From: an uncultured Actinomycetes bacterium
GTDB lineage: Bacteria; Actinomycetota; Actinomycetes; Nanopelagicales; Nanopelagicaceae
Reading direction: 5' to 3'
NCBI GenBank assembly: GCA_903852585.1
Contig: CAINRG010000049.1
Coordinates: 1 to 36,269, forward strand
Length of the DNA: 36,269 bases
The notes beneath the pieces are model-generated. The model made no database searches. It saw nothing but the letters and a program-made list of their open reading frames with translations, and was not told the DNA's origin. Position numbers and translations under genes: made by a program. Shown here piece after piece: positions 24,945-33,200 of the stretch (positions are counted from its first letter, which is position 1; every line of letters begins with the position of its first letter).

Positions 24945-24961
24945 GCCAGAGAGCGGTTGTG

Positions 24962-24967
24962 TAACCT
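24962..24967 (+). promoter_or_regulatory. -10 box TAACCT of the GNAT gene (leaderless)
   Basis: TAACCT, six bases and ATG 24974; same hexamer and spacing as the SDR gene. Confidence 0.5.
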
Positions 24968-24973
24968 TGCGAC

Positions 24974-25420
24974 ATGACCACAACAGTTCGCCCACTTGAG
25001 ATTTCCGACAAGGATCGTTGGCTTGAATTATTCAAGGCTTACATCGTCTTCTACGAGTCAGAGCTGACTAGCGAACAATTTGAATTGACCTGGAATCGAA
25101 TTCACTCCGATTTCAATATGTATGGGCTTGTTGCAGAGCAGGATGGAAAAATCGTAGGGATTGCCCACTACCTCTATCGTCCAAGCACGTGGGCAGTTAA
25201 CGACTTTTGTTACCTCGAAGATTTATTTGTAGATCCTGCTGTACGAGGTACGGGTGCGGGGCGAGCACTCATTAAAGGGCTTGAAGAAATTGCAACCGCT
25301 GCAGGATCAGAGCGGCTGTACTGGACGACGGCTCCGGATAATGCAACAGCTCGACGCCTGTATGACAGTGTTGCAACCACCAATCGCGTTCAATACAGAA
25401 TTCCACTCAATCAAAAGTAG
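24974..25420 (+). CDS. GNAT-family N-acetyltransferase
   Basis: 148 residues with the GNAT fold order. An N-terminal strand Thr-Val-Arg-Pro-Leu is followed by Gly-Lys-Ile-Val-Gly-Ile-Ala-His-Tyr. The acetyl-CoA binding motif A, Leu-Phe-Val-Asp-Pro-Ala-Val-Arg-Gly-Thr-Gly-Ala-Gly-Arg-Ala-Leu, lies near 86-101, and Asn-Ala-Thr-Ala-Arg-Arg-Leu-Tyr-Asp near the end. The acceptor is unknown. It is divergent from yaaA and 13 bases ahead of the MMPL gene. Confidence 0.88.
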   Translation: MTTTVRPLEISDKDRWLELFKAYIVFYESELTSEQFELTWNRIHSDFNMYGLVAEQDGKIVGIAHYLYRPSTWAVNDFCYLEDLFVDPAVRGTGAGRALIKGLEEIATAAGSERLYWTTAPDNATARRLYDSVATTNRVQYRIPLNQK

Positions 25421-25421
25421 T

Positions 25422-25427
25422 TAAACT
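25422..25427 (+). promoter_or_regulatory. -10 box TAAACT of the MMPL transporter gene (leaderless)
   Basis: TAAACT, six bases and ATG 25434, inside the 13-base gap after the GNAT stop. Confidence 0.45.
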
Positions 25428-25433
25428 CGCACC

Positions 25434-27533
25434 ATGCTCGAGAGATGGACTGGTGCGGTGCTTCGTCACAGATTCCTCATTCTTGCTGCCTGGCTTCTCA
25501 TTATTGTTCTTGGGATCTTCGCAAGTGCACATGTGAATGATCGCCTCACAACCGCACTAGGCGTACCTGGGAGCCAGTCGGCACAGGCCGATAAAATTCT
25601 TTCATCTGCCTTCCATGAAAATCCTGAAGGTACTTTCACAATCTTCTACAAGTTTAAGAGCGCAACAAAGGCAGAAATCGAAGGCTTCAAGACTCAAATA
25701 AATAACTCAATTTCTGTTATTCCAAATGCTCGTGTACTCCAATCTCGAGCTCTTGCAGGAGTTCTCTTCACAAGCGTTGGGACCTCTTTTGATTTACCTC
25801 GTGCCGCCGAATTTACTGTTCCACTTCGAATTTCACTCAAAGCCCATGGTCTGACGGGAGCGCTTGTTACTGGTCCACCCGCAATCAAAAGTGATGTAAC
25901 CCCGGTAATGAACAAGGATCTTCGTCGCGGAGAATTTATTGCGATAACCCTCGCTTTATTGCTGCTGTTGCTGGTCCTGGGAATCTCATGGGCTGCAATT
26001 GTTCCTTTAATCTTTGCCACAGCAACAATTACTTCTACTTTAGGTTTTGTCTACCTTCTCAGCAGGAAATTCGTAATGGTTCTTTATGTTCCAAATATCG
26101 TGGAGTTGATTGGGCTTGGGCTAGCTATTGATTATTCTCTTCTCATCGTCCAACGATTCCGCCGCGAGCTTGAGTCCAAAGATGTCGAGAGTGCAATTTC
26201 TTCGACAATGCGCACTTCTGGCCGCACCATTCTTTTTTCCGGCGCAACTGTTGCTTTAGGCCTTTCAACTCTGATGCTCGTTCCCGTTCCATTTATACGT
26301 TCATTGGGTCTTGCGGGCGTACTTGTGCCCATTCTTTCCATTGTCGCAACGCTTACCCTGCAGCCCGCTCTTCTCTCCTACCTTGGCCGGGAGGGAGTAG
26401 CCACCTATGGATTTGCTGGGCTTCTTGGAAGAAGTGAGATTTCTCTTGGATTTATTGCACGGGCGACCCGCGCAATCATCGGTAAACCACTTCTTACCTT
26501 TCTTGGGGCTCTCACACTACTTTCGCTACTCATCTCTCCCATTTTTTCTCTCCATGTTACCCCCAGCTCGCTGACTGCGATTCCTGCACAACTTGAATCT
26601 GCACAAGCGATGAATATCGTTACGGGAGCAGCAGGAAAAGGAGCAATTACTCCATCTGAAATTCTCATCGATTTGGGATCGGCAGGTATCGCTCCGCGAG
26701 TGAATGAGGCCAGAAATGCATTTGCAACTCTCATCTCCAATGATCCAGAAGTTTTTCTCATCGCAAACGGTGAAAAAGATCCTTATGTAGATGTAACAGG
26801 CAGATATCTGCGCATGTATGTTATTGGCAAACACGATCTTGGTGCTAGGCAAACACAAGAGCTTGTTAAGACTATTCGCAATTCATATATTCCCAAGGCA
26901 GAGTTCCCTGCCGGCACAAAAATATATCTCGGTGGAACACCTGCCCAAGGAAGCGATCTTCTTCACAGAATATTTGTTGCTTTTCCAATCATTGTCTTGC
27001 TAATGCTGCTATTTACTTTTCTACTTCTTCGCAGGGCATTTGCCTCAATATTTCTTCCAATCAAAGCAATTTTGCTCGATCTCTTATCTATCGCTGCGTC
27101 ATTTGGAGTTGTTGTGGCAATTGTCAGATTCGGAATCGGTTCGAAGCTTTTCCATACCTATCACCTGCCACAAATTGAAGCATGGGTTCTTATTTTTCTC
27201 TTTGCAATTCTCTTTGGCCTTTCGATGGATTACGAAGTCTTTATAGTTTCGCGGATACGAGAGGCATGGGATCGTGGTGAGACAAATGAGGTTTCCATCG
27301 TCGAAGGCCTCTCCCACACCGGTGGAGTTGTTACGGCCGCCGCTGCAATATTGATAGTTGCCGTTAGTGGATTAGCAAACAGTCATTTTGCGGGTCTTCA
27401 AGAACTGGGACTTGGCCTGGCTTTTGGAATTTTGATTGATGCAACCATCATTCGCGGACTTCTTCTGCCCAGCGCTATGACGCTTTTGGGAAAGTGGAAT
27501 TGGTGGAATCCACGAAGAAGTAGACACAAGTAA
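25434..27533 (+). CDS. MMPL/RND-family membrane transporter
   Basis: 699 residues with the two-fold RND layout. Each half has one N-terminal membrane helix, a large external domain and a bundle of membrane helices (about 165-330 and 515-690). The proton-relay motifs are present as Ile-Asp-Tyr-Ser near 232-235 and Met-Asp-Tyr-Glu near 598-601. MMPL proteins export lipids, siderophores or drugs; the cargo here is unknown, and no lipid synthesis gene is adjacent. ATG 25434 fits the -10 spacing. It ends at a stem-loop that also serves the converging gene. Confidence 0.92.
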   Translation: MLERWTGAVLRHRFLILAAWLLIIVLGIFASAHVNDRLTTALGVPGSQSAQADKILSSAFHENPEGTFTIFYKFKSATKAEIEGFKTQINNSISVIPNARVLQSRALAGVLFTSVGTSFDLPRAAEFTVPLRISLKAHGLTGALVTGPPAIKSDVTPVMNKDLRRGEFIAITLALLLLLLVLGISWAAIVPLIFATATITSTLGFVYLLSRKFVMVLYVPNIVELIGLGLAIDYSLLIVQRFRRELESKDVESAISSTMRTSGRTILFSGATVALGLSTLMLVPVPFIRSLGLAGVLVPILSIVATLTLQPALLSYLGREGVATYGFAGLLGRSEISLGFIARATRAIIGKPLLTFLGALTLLSLLISPIFSLHVTPSSLTAIPAQLESAQAMNIVTGAAGKGAITPSEILIDLGSAGIAPRVNEARNAFATLISNDPEVFLIANGEKDPYVDVTGRYLRMYVIGKHDLGARQTQELVKTIRNSYIPKAEFPAGTKIYLGGTPAQGSDLLHRIFVAFPIIVLLMLLFTFLLLRRAFASIFLPIKAILLDLLSIAASFGVVVAIVRFGIGSKLFHTYHLPQIEAWVLIFLFAILFGLSMDYEVFIVSRIREAWDRGETNEVSIVEGLSHTGGVVTAAAAILIVAVSGLANSHFAGLQELGLGLAFGILIDATIIRGLLLPSAMTLLGKWNWWNPRRSRHK

Positions 27534-27571
27534 AGCCCCCTCCCTCGCTTGCGAAAGAAGAGGCTTTACTT
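27528..27571. terminator. Bidirectional stem-loop between convergent genes
   Basis: AAGTAAAGCC (27528-27537) pairs with GGCTTTACTT (27562-27571), and further imperfect pairing in the loop includes TCGC/GCGA. It overlaps the MMPL stop codon and lies 21 bases from the end of the converging secreted-protein gene. T tracts are weak. Confidence 0.7.
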
Positions 27572-27591
27572 CGTTTGAACCTATTTAATCT

Positions 27592-29283
27592 CTATTTCGT
27601 GATTGTGATTGCCATGCGAACAGTTGGAGGTTGGTAACCAAGTGCAAGCCCTGGAATATCTGTCATATTTGTAAGAATAGGAAGCATTCCATATGGAGTG
27701 TTAGCAAAGGAAGGTTGGTTTGTGTAGAGAACTGGACGCAACTCAATTAAGTGAGTTCCGGGCTTTCCTGTAGCAACAAGGTGAACAACCATGTAGCCGT
27801 TGGAATTGAATCCACATCCATAGCCAATGTAGCTATTGTCGTAAGTCACAGTCAGTGTGTTGTCGAGTTGAGTCCAACCAACACCCTTCATCGCCACTGT
27901 GAACTCTTCGCCAGCTTTGAATGTTGATTTAGGAACTCCAGAACCGTCACGAAGTTCGGGTGTGAGAAGTGTGTCCGCTGCGGCGATGCCTGCGCTCAAT
28001 GTTTTTCCCGTTTTTGCACTCTTGTAAAGAAAGATGCTTTCTTTTACATAGATTGGGACTTGTGCCTCAATCTTGTCGCCACTCTTAATTTGAATGACGT
28101 GCCATCCACCAAGATGATCTGGAATTGTTATTTCAGATGTAAGGTTTCCTGAAGTTGGGGTTGCCATCAATTTTGTGCCGTTTGGACCCATTGGAACCGC
28201 CGTATAAATCCAGCAAGTACCCGTGCAATTAACGCGGTTTCCTACGACTGATGCCCAAACAATCTCATGAGCTCCTGTTGTAGAAAGTCCCGTCACATTG
28301 AGATTCACTTTTGCGCCGACTACTGCACTCGGAGCTGAAAGTGTCGCAACAGCCTTTGAGTCGGTATCAACACCTGCAGTTGACTGCGTTGTGTGCTGGG
28401 TTGGATCTGTTGGTTGGAATGTTTCTGGATACTCGATTGTCGCCTTTGGAGCTCCCGCATCTTTGGTGACCTTGAAAGCAACCTTTCCACCTAAAGAATA
28501 AGGAACAGGTGACTGCTTTGTATTCATATATTGAACACCGATTCCTGCATTCATGGCGACAAAGTGCGTACCAATATCACCAGCCGCGCGAATGGTGAAC
28601 TTTGCATATCCTCGCGTCCAAACACCTTGAGCGCCTCCGACAAAGCTGTTATCCCAAAGAACGGATGCACCTCCTGTGTAAAGGTTTGGTCCCATTCCCG
28701 TGTATTGAACAGTGATAACTGTTCCAATGGGACCACTCTTTGGAGAAATAGAAATTGTTGGATTCATTTGGAAACCACCGTGAGCAACAGGAGTACTTCC
28801 ATCAAGAGCGTAAATATCATGGAGTCCGCCGAAGTCGCGAGGAATCTTTGTCTTGAAGGTGAAAGCTCCGGCTGCATCGGTAGTCACTGTTGCGAGATTG
28901 ACGTTGTACTTTGTATAACCATTACCGAGGTAATTGACGGTCGTGGGATCAACGCCTACCTTCCAATATCCATCAGCTGTTGACCATGTAAGTTGAAGTG
29001 TCTTGTCGGCCGCTAAACCTTTGCCTGAAATTGTTATTGGTGTTCCTTCTGGACCTTGCTGGGGCAAGACATCAATATTTGAAATAGGAGCTGAAGGCGA
29101 TACGGTAAATGCTGCTGCTTTCTCGCCGGTAAATGGAAGTGCTGGAACGCCTTTTAGCTCTTTTGGCGCATATAACTGAATGGGGGTTGTTGCATCGGCT
29201 GCCCAAACTGGCGCCATCATCGCAATTGGCAAAGCCGCTACGACTAGTACTCGGATTGCGAGTGCTTTCTTTCCTTTAAACAT
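27592..29283 (-). CDS. Secreted Ig-like-domain protein of unknown function
   Basis: 563 residues with a signal peptide (basic start, hydrophobic 10-27, cut after Val-Trp-Ala). The body looks all-beta and contains IPT/TIG-like openings: Gly-Pro-Glu-Gly-Thr-Pro-Ile-Thr-Ile-Ser-Gly near 76-86 and Gly-Pro-Ile-Gly-Thr-Val-Ile-Thr-Val near 184-192. An internal duplication is visible: Ile-Pro-Arg-Asp-Phe-Gly-Gly-Leu-His-Asp-Ile in the first half matches Ile-Pro-Asp-His-Leu-Gly-Gly-Trp-His-Val-Ile in the second, each followed by a strand and a Pro-Val or Pro-Ile-Tyr. No sortase motif or membrane anchor is seen at the C-terminus. It is the last of three consecutive secreted-protein genes. Adhesin or surface-layer roles are guesses. 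Confidence 0.75.
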   Translation of the reverse strand: MFKGKKALAIRVLVVAALPIAMMAPVWAADATTPIQLYAPKELKGVPALPFTGEKAAAFTVSPSAPISNIDVLPQQGPEGTPITISGKGLAADKTLQLTWSTADGYWKVGVDPTTVNYLGNGYTKYNVNLATVTTDAAGAFTFKTKIPRDFGGLHDIYALDGSTPVAHGGFQMNPTISISPKSGPIGTVITVQYTGMGPNLYTGGASVLWDNSFVGGAQGVWTRGYAKFTIRAAGDIGTHFVAMNAGIGVQYMNTKQSPVPYSLGGKVAFKVTKDAGAPKATIEYPETFQPTDPTQHTTQSTAGVDTDSKAVATLSAPSAVVGAKVNLNVTGLSTTGAHEIVWASVVGNRVNCTGTCWIYTAVPMGPNGTKLMATPTSGNLTSEITIPDHLGGWHVIQIKSGDKIEAQVPIYVKESIFLYKSAKTGKTLSAGIAAADTLLTPELRDGSGVPKSTFKAGEEFTVAMKGVGWTQLDNTLTVTYDNSYIGYGCGFNSNGYMVVHLVATGKPGTHLIELRPVLYTNQPSFANTPYGMLPILTNMTDIPGLALGYQPPTVRMAITITK

Positions 29284-29319
29284 TTTATTACCTCTCCGAT
29301 AAATAAATCTATTTTTAGG

Positions 29320-29352
29320 GCGGGCCTAATCCGATGAGGGAGTTAGGCCCGC
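29320..29352. repeat. GC-rich stem-loop between two secreted-protein genes
   Basis: GCGGGCCTAA (29320-29329) and TTAGGCCCGC (29343-29352) form a perfect 10-bp stem with a 13-base loop. The T run (29353-29356) follows on the plus strand, whereas the flanking genes are on the minus strand, so it is either a processing/attenuation hairpin or blocks antisense transcription. Confidence 0.65.
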
Positions 29353-29370
29353 TTTTACGCTTGTGAGCCT

Positions 29371-30291
29371 TTACTTAACGGGCACCGCAAATAGGGTGAG
29401 CTGAGATGCTGGATTGAAGTTTGAAGACCACGTACCCGTTGCTCCCTTTATTGGGTTCTTCAAAGTTGTTGCACGGTAGTAAGAAACATTCTGATAAATA
29501 GTCTTACCATCAACAACTGATGCAACTCTCTTTGTAGCAAGGACCTTAGCCACGTTTGTATCTTTAGCAACCATAGTGATCTTGAAATTGATTACCCCAA
29601 GGGTGTTATAAAGAGGGGCTGCACCGGTTTTAAGTACCGCTGTCCAGAATGCGACGCCACTGTGGTTTCCGTATGCCATTTGAATGGGAGTCGCAACGCC
29701 ATCAACGGTGATGTAAGCCTTTGCGGTGTTCGAAGAATCCATAACAGCTCCACCAAGATCGGCGTTATTTGCATATACGCGCCAGACAATGGTTTGTCCG
29801 AGGATATATGTACTTGTAACCGAACATCCTCCGCCAAGGTAGGGAGCGAGTACACCTGTAGAGCCAGTCGCAAGAACCTCATCGACATACATATTGATTG
29901 GTGAAACAACACCCTGAACCGGAACACCGACAGTCACGTTAAATACGTTTGCATCTACTTTTGCGATTGTTAAGTCTGTTGGCGTCAATGTTGCAGTAAG
30001 GGCTGTCTTGCCTGCTGCCAATGGCTTCCATGCACACTTGGCGACAAATGGAGTGGTTGCTGCTGTAGCTACAGCATCGCAGCCTGTAATGCCAACGCCT
30101 GCTGCAGAGAACTTAACAGTTCCTGGAACGCTTGCTGTTGCGACAATGCTTGCTGGATCAAGTCCGAATACAGCGCTTCCTCCAGAAAGTACGACTGTGG
30201 CTGGATCCGCTGCATGTACAGGCACCCCTACAACAGCTCCGCCAAGCAGTGCTACGGCACTGATGACAACTGCCCCTGTGAACTTCTTCAT
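29371..30291 (-). CDS. Secreted protein of unknown function
   Basis: 306 residues with a clear signal peptide (Lys-Lys-Phe, hydrophobic 7-24, cut after Val-His-Ala near 25-27). The mature protein is Ala/Val/Thr/Gly-rich and probably all-beta. It has only a few Cys (an early pair and one in Gly-Gly-Gly-Cys) that could form disulfides. I recognise no domain. GGAG lies ahead of the ATG. It is 35 bases downstream of the third secreted-protein gene, with no terminator between, so the two are probably cotranscribed. Confidence 0.72.
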   Translation of the reverse strand: MKKFTGAVVISAVALLGGAVVGVPVHAADPATVVLSGGSAVFGLDPASIVATASVPGTVKFSAAGVGITGCDAVATAATTPFVAKCAWKPLAAGKTALTATLTPTDLTIAKVDANVFNVTVGVPVQGVVSPINMYVDEVLATGSTGVLAPYLGGGCSVTSTYILGQTIVWRVYANNADLGGAVMDSSNTAKAYITVDGVATPIQMAYGNHSGVAFWTAVLKTGAAPLYNTLGVINFKITMVAKDTNVAKVLATKRVASVVDGKTIYQNVSYYRATTLKNPIKGATGTWSSNFNPASQLTLFAVPVK

Positions 30292-30326
30292 TTCCTTCTC
30301 CTTTTGTAAGTAATGCGCTTTTAAAT

Positions 30327-30977
30327 TTACTTTGTTGTGATTGTTCCAACTAAGGTCAATGTCAATGCCTGGGTCTCTGAGAAACCTGCTGATGTTGACT
30401 TGACTGCGAATGAACCAGTTGCCTTAAGAGTGCCGCTCGCGCCTGCGTACTTGCCTGTGCCTCCAGTGACGAGTGCATTACCGGTGAGCTTCACATTTGC
30501 AGGTGCAGCATCAGAGTCGGCACAACCTTGTGTTGATGTATCGAACTTCACTGAAACTGTGTCGGCACCAGAACCCAACGTTCCGTTTCCATTGACTGCA
30601 TCGCATTGGCTTGATGGTGCAGATCCACCCGTACCGCTAAGGGATGCAAGTCCACCGGTTGTTCCAGAACCAGTCCCCGTAACACCAGAAACTTTTACAT
30701 CGCTATCGCTCCATACCAACTTCATCGCACCTTTGTAGGTAGCGTTGATAGCCACCGATGAAGAACCCGCTTTAGAAGCCGTTGATGCAACTGTCTTAGG
30801 AGCAGTCGTAGAGAATCCAGTTGGACACTTTGCTGTTGTAACTTTCTTTACTGTTGTGCCTTTGTAGCAAGTAATTGACTTTGTCGCTGCAAATGAAACT
30901 GTAGAAGATGCCACGAGTGCACCAACAGCTGCCACCACGATTAGGCTCTTTGCTAGCTTTGAATGTATCGATTTCAT
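30327..30977 (-). CDS. Secreted protein with Cys-Lys-Gly / Cys-Pro-x-Gly motif and barrel-like C-terminus
   Basis: 216 residues from ATG 30977, which has GGAG six bases upstream; an in-frame TTG at 30989 is unlikely. The signal peptide ends near Ser-Phe-Ala-Ala. A short module Ile-Thr-Cys-Tyr-Lys-Gly-Thr, then Val, then Lys-Cys-Pro-Thr-Gly-Phe follows; such Cys-Lys-Gly...Cys-Pro-x-Gly modules recur in secreted actinobacterial proteins. The C-terminal part has Thr-Gly-Gly-Thr-Gly-Lys-Tyr-Ala-Gly-Ala-Ser-Gly, the pattern of allene-oxide-cyclase/dirigent-like beta barrels. A Gly/Ser/Thr-rich linker joins them. Function is unknown. Confidence 0.72.
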   Translation of the reverse strand: MKSIHSKLAKSLIVVAAVGALVASSTVSFAATKSITCYKGTTVKKVTTAKCPTGFSTTAPKTVASTASKAGSSSVAINATYKGAMKLVWSDSDVKVSGVTGTGSGTTGGLASLSGTGGSAPSSQCDAVNGNGTLGSGADTVSVKFDTSTQGCADSDAAPANVKLTGNALVTGGTGKYAGASGTLKATGSFAVKSTSAGFSETQALTLTLVGTITTK

Positions 30978-30989
30978 TTTGTTCTCCAA

Positions 30990-31228
30990 CTCTCCGTTGA
31001 CTTTTGGACCTTTCTTACAAGTGAAATCCTGTCACTTGCATTTTTTTTATTAGAGAAATTGGTGAGAGGCAGCCCTGACGTGCTTATTCCTTGCATCACA
31101 TGAGTGGTGACTGCGATATCTGGTGGGTCACAATGAATTAGGACTGAGTGCTACCTCGCATCGACAATTTGCTTTCTTTCAGGCTTAAAAAAGTGAATGC
31201 AAATGGATTGCAGGTGCAAATCTTTTGA
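30990..31228. other. Gene-poor intergenic stretch with one inverted repeat
   Basis: This is most of the 334-base gap between the divergent secreted-protein and yceI genes. I see no reading frame with a recognisable product. It contains CAAGTGA (31018-31024) and TCACTTG (31032-31038) around a 7-base spacer, followed by eight T at 31041-31048. On the plus strand it looks like a weak terminator; for the minus-strand gene it would lie in the promoter and could be an operator. Confidence 0.5.
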
Positions 31229-31261
31229 TTAGTTGAACTTTCAACTAAATTAGGCTACCTT
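31229..31261 (+). promoter_or_regulatory. yceI promoter with perfect MarR-type operator
   Basis: Bases 31229-31248 are TTAGTTGAA, CT, TTCAACTAA, a perfect inverted repeat. TTGAAC (31233-31238), a 17-bp spacer and TACCTT (31256-31261) form the promoter. The -35 lies inside the repeat in the same register as at ygiD. Confidence 0.8.
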
Positions 31262-31311
31262 TCGCACAACGAAACAAGATGTTTCACTCAGCTCTCATAA
31301 AAGGAAAATAC

Positions 31312-31854
31312 ATGTCAGTAATTTCAACACTTCCACAAGGTTCATTCACCATCGATCCATCACACAGCCGCGTTGGCTTCAGTGCTCGCCATGCAATGGT
31401 GACAAAGGTTCGTGGATCATTTAACGGTTTCACCGGTACAGCATCAGTTGCTGCAGGTGCAGTTTCAATCAATGTCGATATTGATGTTACTTCAGTAGAC
31501 ACACGTAGTGCTGACCGCGATGGCCACCTACAGTCCCCTGATTTCTTTGATGTAGCTAACTTTCCAAAGATTACATTTGCTTCAACATCTGTTAAAGATT
31601 CTGGTTCAGACAAGCTCGCTGTAGAAGGAAATCTCACCATCAAGGATGTCACAAAGGTCATCACTATCGAATTCGAATACACAGGAACAGCAACCGATCC
31701 ATTCGGGAATGCTCGCTTTGGTTTCGAAGGTTCAGCAGAAATCAACCGTAAGGATTATGGTCTTACATGGAACGCTGCTCTTGAGACAGGTGGAATCTTG
31801 GTTTCTGAGAAGATCAACCTCGAGTTTGAGATCTCAGCAATCGCTGCTAAGTAA
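31312..31854 (+). CDS. yceI: YceI-family protein (lipocalin-like isoprenoid-binding fold)
   Basis: 180 residues from ATG 31312, with AAAAGGAAAA upstream; a frame-extending ATG at 31279 lacks a ribosome site. The family signature is intact: Phe-Thr-Ile-Asp-Pro-Ser-His-Ser-Arg-Val-Gly-Phe near the N-terminus, Val-Arg-Gly-Ser-Phe, Arg-Asp-Gly-His-Leu-Gln-Ser-Pro-Asp-Phe-Phe-Asp, and Gly-Leu-Thr-Trp-Asn. YceI proteins bind long isoprenoid or amphiphilic ligands in an extended barrel. No signal peptide is present, so this copy is cytoplasmic. Codon choice is strongly biased, suggesting high expression. The operator in its promoter points to MarR control. Confidence 0.93.
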   Translation: MSVISTLPQGSFTIDPSHSRVGFSARHAMVTKVRGSFNGFTGTASVAAGAVSINVDIDVTSVDTRSADRDGHLQSPDFFDVANFPKITFASTSVKDSGSDKLAVEGNLTIKDVTKVITIEFEYTGTATDPFGNARFGFEGSAEINRKDYGLTWNAALETGGILVSEKINLEFEISAIAAK

Positions 31855-31864
31855 TTAGTAAATC

Positions 31865-31900
31865 GAAAAGCCCCGGGAAAAATCCTGGGGCTTTTCTTTT
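31865..31900. terminator. Terminator after yceI, probably bidirectional
   Basis: GAAAAGCCCC and GGGGCTTTTC, extended inward by GG/CC across a G-T wobble, form a long stem followed by T-rich sequence on the plus strand. The minus strand also yields a T run, so it can end the transcript carrying the katG remnant. Confidence 0.9.
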
Positions 31901-31905
31901 GCAAC

Positions 31906-32166
<261 letters not shown>

Positions 32167-32427
32167 TTAGCGGAATCGGATCTTTTTCGCATCCATGAGA
32201 TTCACAAGCCTGGCAATTGCAGACTTTCCCATCCCGTGGAGCTCGGTCAGTTCAATCAGTGATATTTTGCGTAGATCAGAAACCTTGTAGAGCTTTGCAT
32301 CTACGAGTGCTCGTCGAGCTGGGGTAGCGAGACCAACTTTTCGCCATTCTCCATCAAGTGCCTCATATTTACTCAGGTCTACGTCTCCTCGAGTAACTGC
32401 ACCGCTTGAATCTCTCTTCTTACCCAC
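32167..32427 (-). CDS. Small helix-hairpin-helix DNA-binding-type protein
   Basis: 86 residues. The C-terminal two thirds resemble HhH / RNA polymerase alpha C-terminal-domain-like proteins: Gly-Leu-Ala-Thr-Pro-Ala-Arg-Arg-Ala-Leu, then Leu-Arg-Lys-Ile-Ser, then Glu-Leu-His-Gly-Met-Gly-Lys-Ser-Ala-Ile. The His-Gly-Met-Gly hairpin is the typical nonspecific DNA contact. GTG 32427 is chosen because TAGACT lies exactly six bases upstream; a TTG two codons earlier would start inside the promoter spacer. Its stop is directly followed by the katG remnant. Function is unknown. Confidence 0.75.
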   Translation of the reverse strand: MGKKRDSSGAVTRGDVDLSKYEALDGEWRKVGLATPARRALVDAKLYKVSDLRKISLIELTELHGMGKSAIARLVNLMDAKKIRFR

Positions 32428-32433
32428 CAGCAA

Positions 32434-32455
32434 AGTCTAAAGCCTCACGTAGACT
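32434..32455. promoter_or_regulatory. Face-to-face leaderless promoters of the HhH and TauE/SafE genes
   Basis: TAGACT on the minus strand (32434-32439) is six bases from GTG 32427. TAGACT on the plus strand (32450-32455) is six bases from GTG 32462. The same hexamer and spacing occur on both sides of a 34-base gap. Confidence 0.6.
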
Positions 32456-32461
32456 CCCGGT

Positions 32462-33187
32462 GTGAACTCGGCGATTCTCATCCTTGCAGGAATACTTGCA
32501 GGCATCAGCGCTACGGTTGCAGGAATCGCATCGGTCTGGAGCTATCCAGCACTTCTTCTCATTGGTTACTCCCCCATCGATGCCAACATTACAAACTCGA
32601 TCAGCGTTGCCGCTTTAGGTTTTGGCGCTGTCGGAAGTTCAAAACGTGAGTGGATTCATCATAAAAGGTTGATTGGGCGACTTGCCGTCGCAACTGCGCT
32701 AGGTGGAATATGTGGAGCAGTACTTCTATTAAATACCTCTCCGAATCAATTCAAGGCGATCGTTCCATATCTCATTCTGAGCGCAACTCTTCTTATCTGG
32801 CTCCCTCCGAGGGAAAGATTTGCTTCACGAAGAGGGGCGGGTCTTATGTGGGCCGTTGCATTTGTGATTGGAATTTATGCCGGTTACTTCGGAGCCGGTT
32901 CAGGAATCATGACGATTGTTCTCCTTATTCAAATGCTCAGCCTTGATTTAGTGAGTGCGCAGGCAATTAAGAACGTATTGATCGCTATCGGAAATACTGT
33001 CGCTGCCATCATTTTCATCACGATGGGTCACGTACATTGGGGTGCCGTTATCCCTCTAGCGATTGGTTTTTATTGCGGCGGCTACATCGGGCCCAAGATT
33101 CTCAGGCGTACAAATCAAACACTGGCCAAAGCACTTGTCACATGCCTAGGAGTTGGATTATCCATCTCCTTGGTCGTTGGCAATTAG
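32462..33187 (+). CDS. TauE/SafE-family membrane permease
   Basis: 241 residues with about seven to eight membrane segments and the two repeated family motifs: Gly-Ile-Ser-Ala-Thr-Val-Ala-Gly-Ile near 14-22 and Gly-Tyr-Phe-Gly-Ala-Gly-Ser-Gly near 140-147. The family exports or imports sulfite, sulfoacetate, taurine and other organosulfur or carboxylate anions; the substrate here is unknown. GTG start supported by the -10 spacing. cysK/cysE are about 9 kb away, so a sulfur link is only suggestive. Confidence 0.88.
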   Translation: MNSAILILAGILAGISATVAGIASVWSYPALLLIGYSPIDANITNSISVAALGFGAVGSSKREWIHHKRLIGRLAVATALGGICGAVLLLNTSPNQFKAIVPYLILSATLLIWLPPRERFASRRGAGLMWAVAFVIGIYAGYFGAGSGIMTIVLLIQMLSLDLVSAQAIKNVLIAIGNTVAAIIFITMGHVHWGAVIPLAIGFYCGGYIGPKILRRTNQTLAKALVTCLGVGLSISLVVGN

Positions 33188-33188
33188 G

Positions 33189-33194
33189 TACTGT
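33189..33194 (+). promoter_or_regulatory. -10 box TACTGT of the TipAS-domain gene (leaderless)
   Basis: TACTGT, six bases and ATG 33201. It begins just after the TauE/SafE stop codon. Confidence 0.45.
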
Positions 33195-33200
33195 TTGCAT

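Noticed and set aside
24931-25035. N-terminal extension of YaaA to 25035
   Set aside because: It overlaps the divergent GNAT gene and its promoter, and the family starts at Met-Leu-Ile-Leu-Leu-Pro-Pro-Ser.
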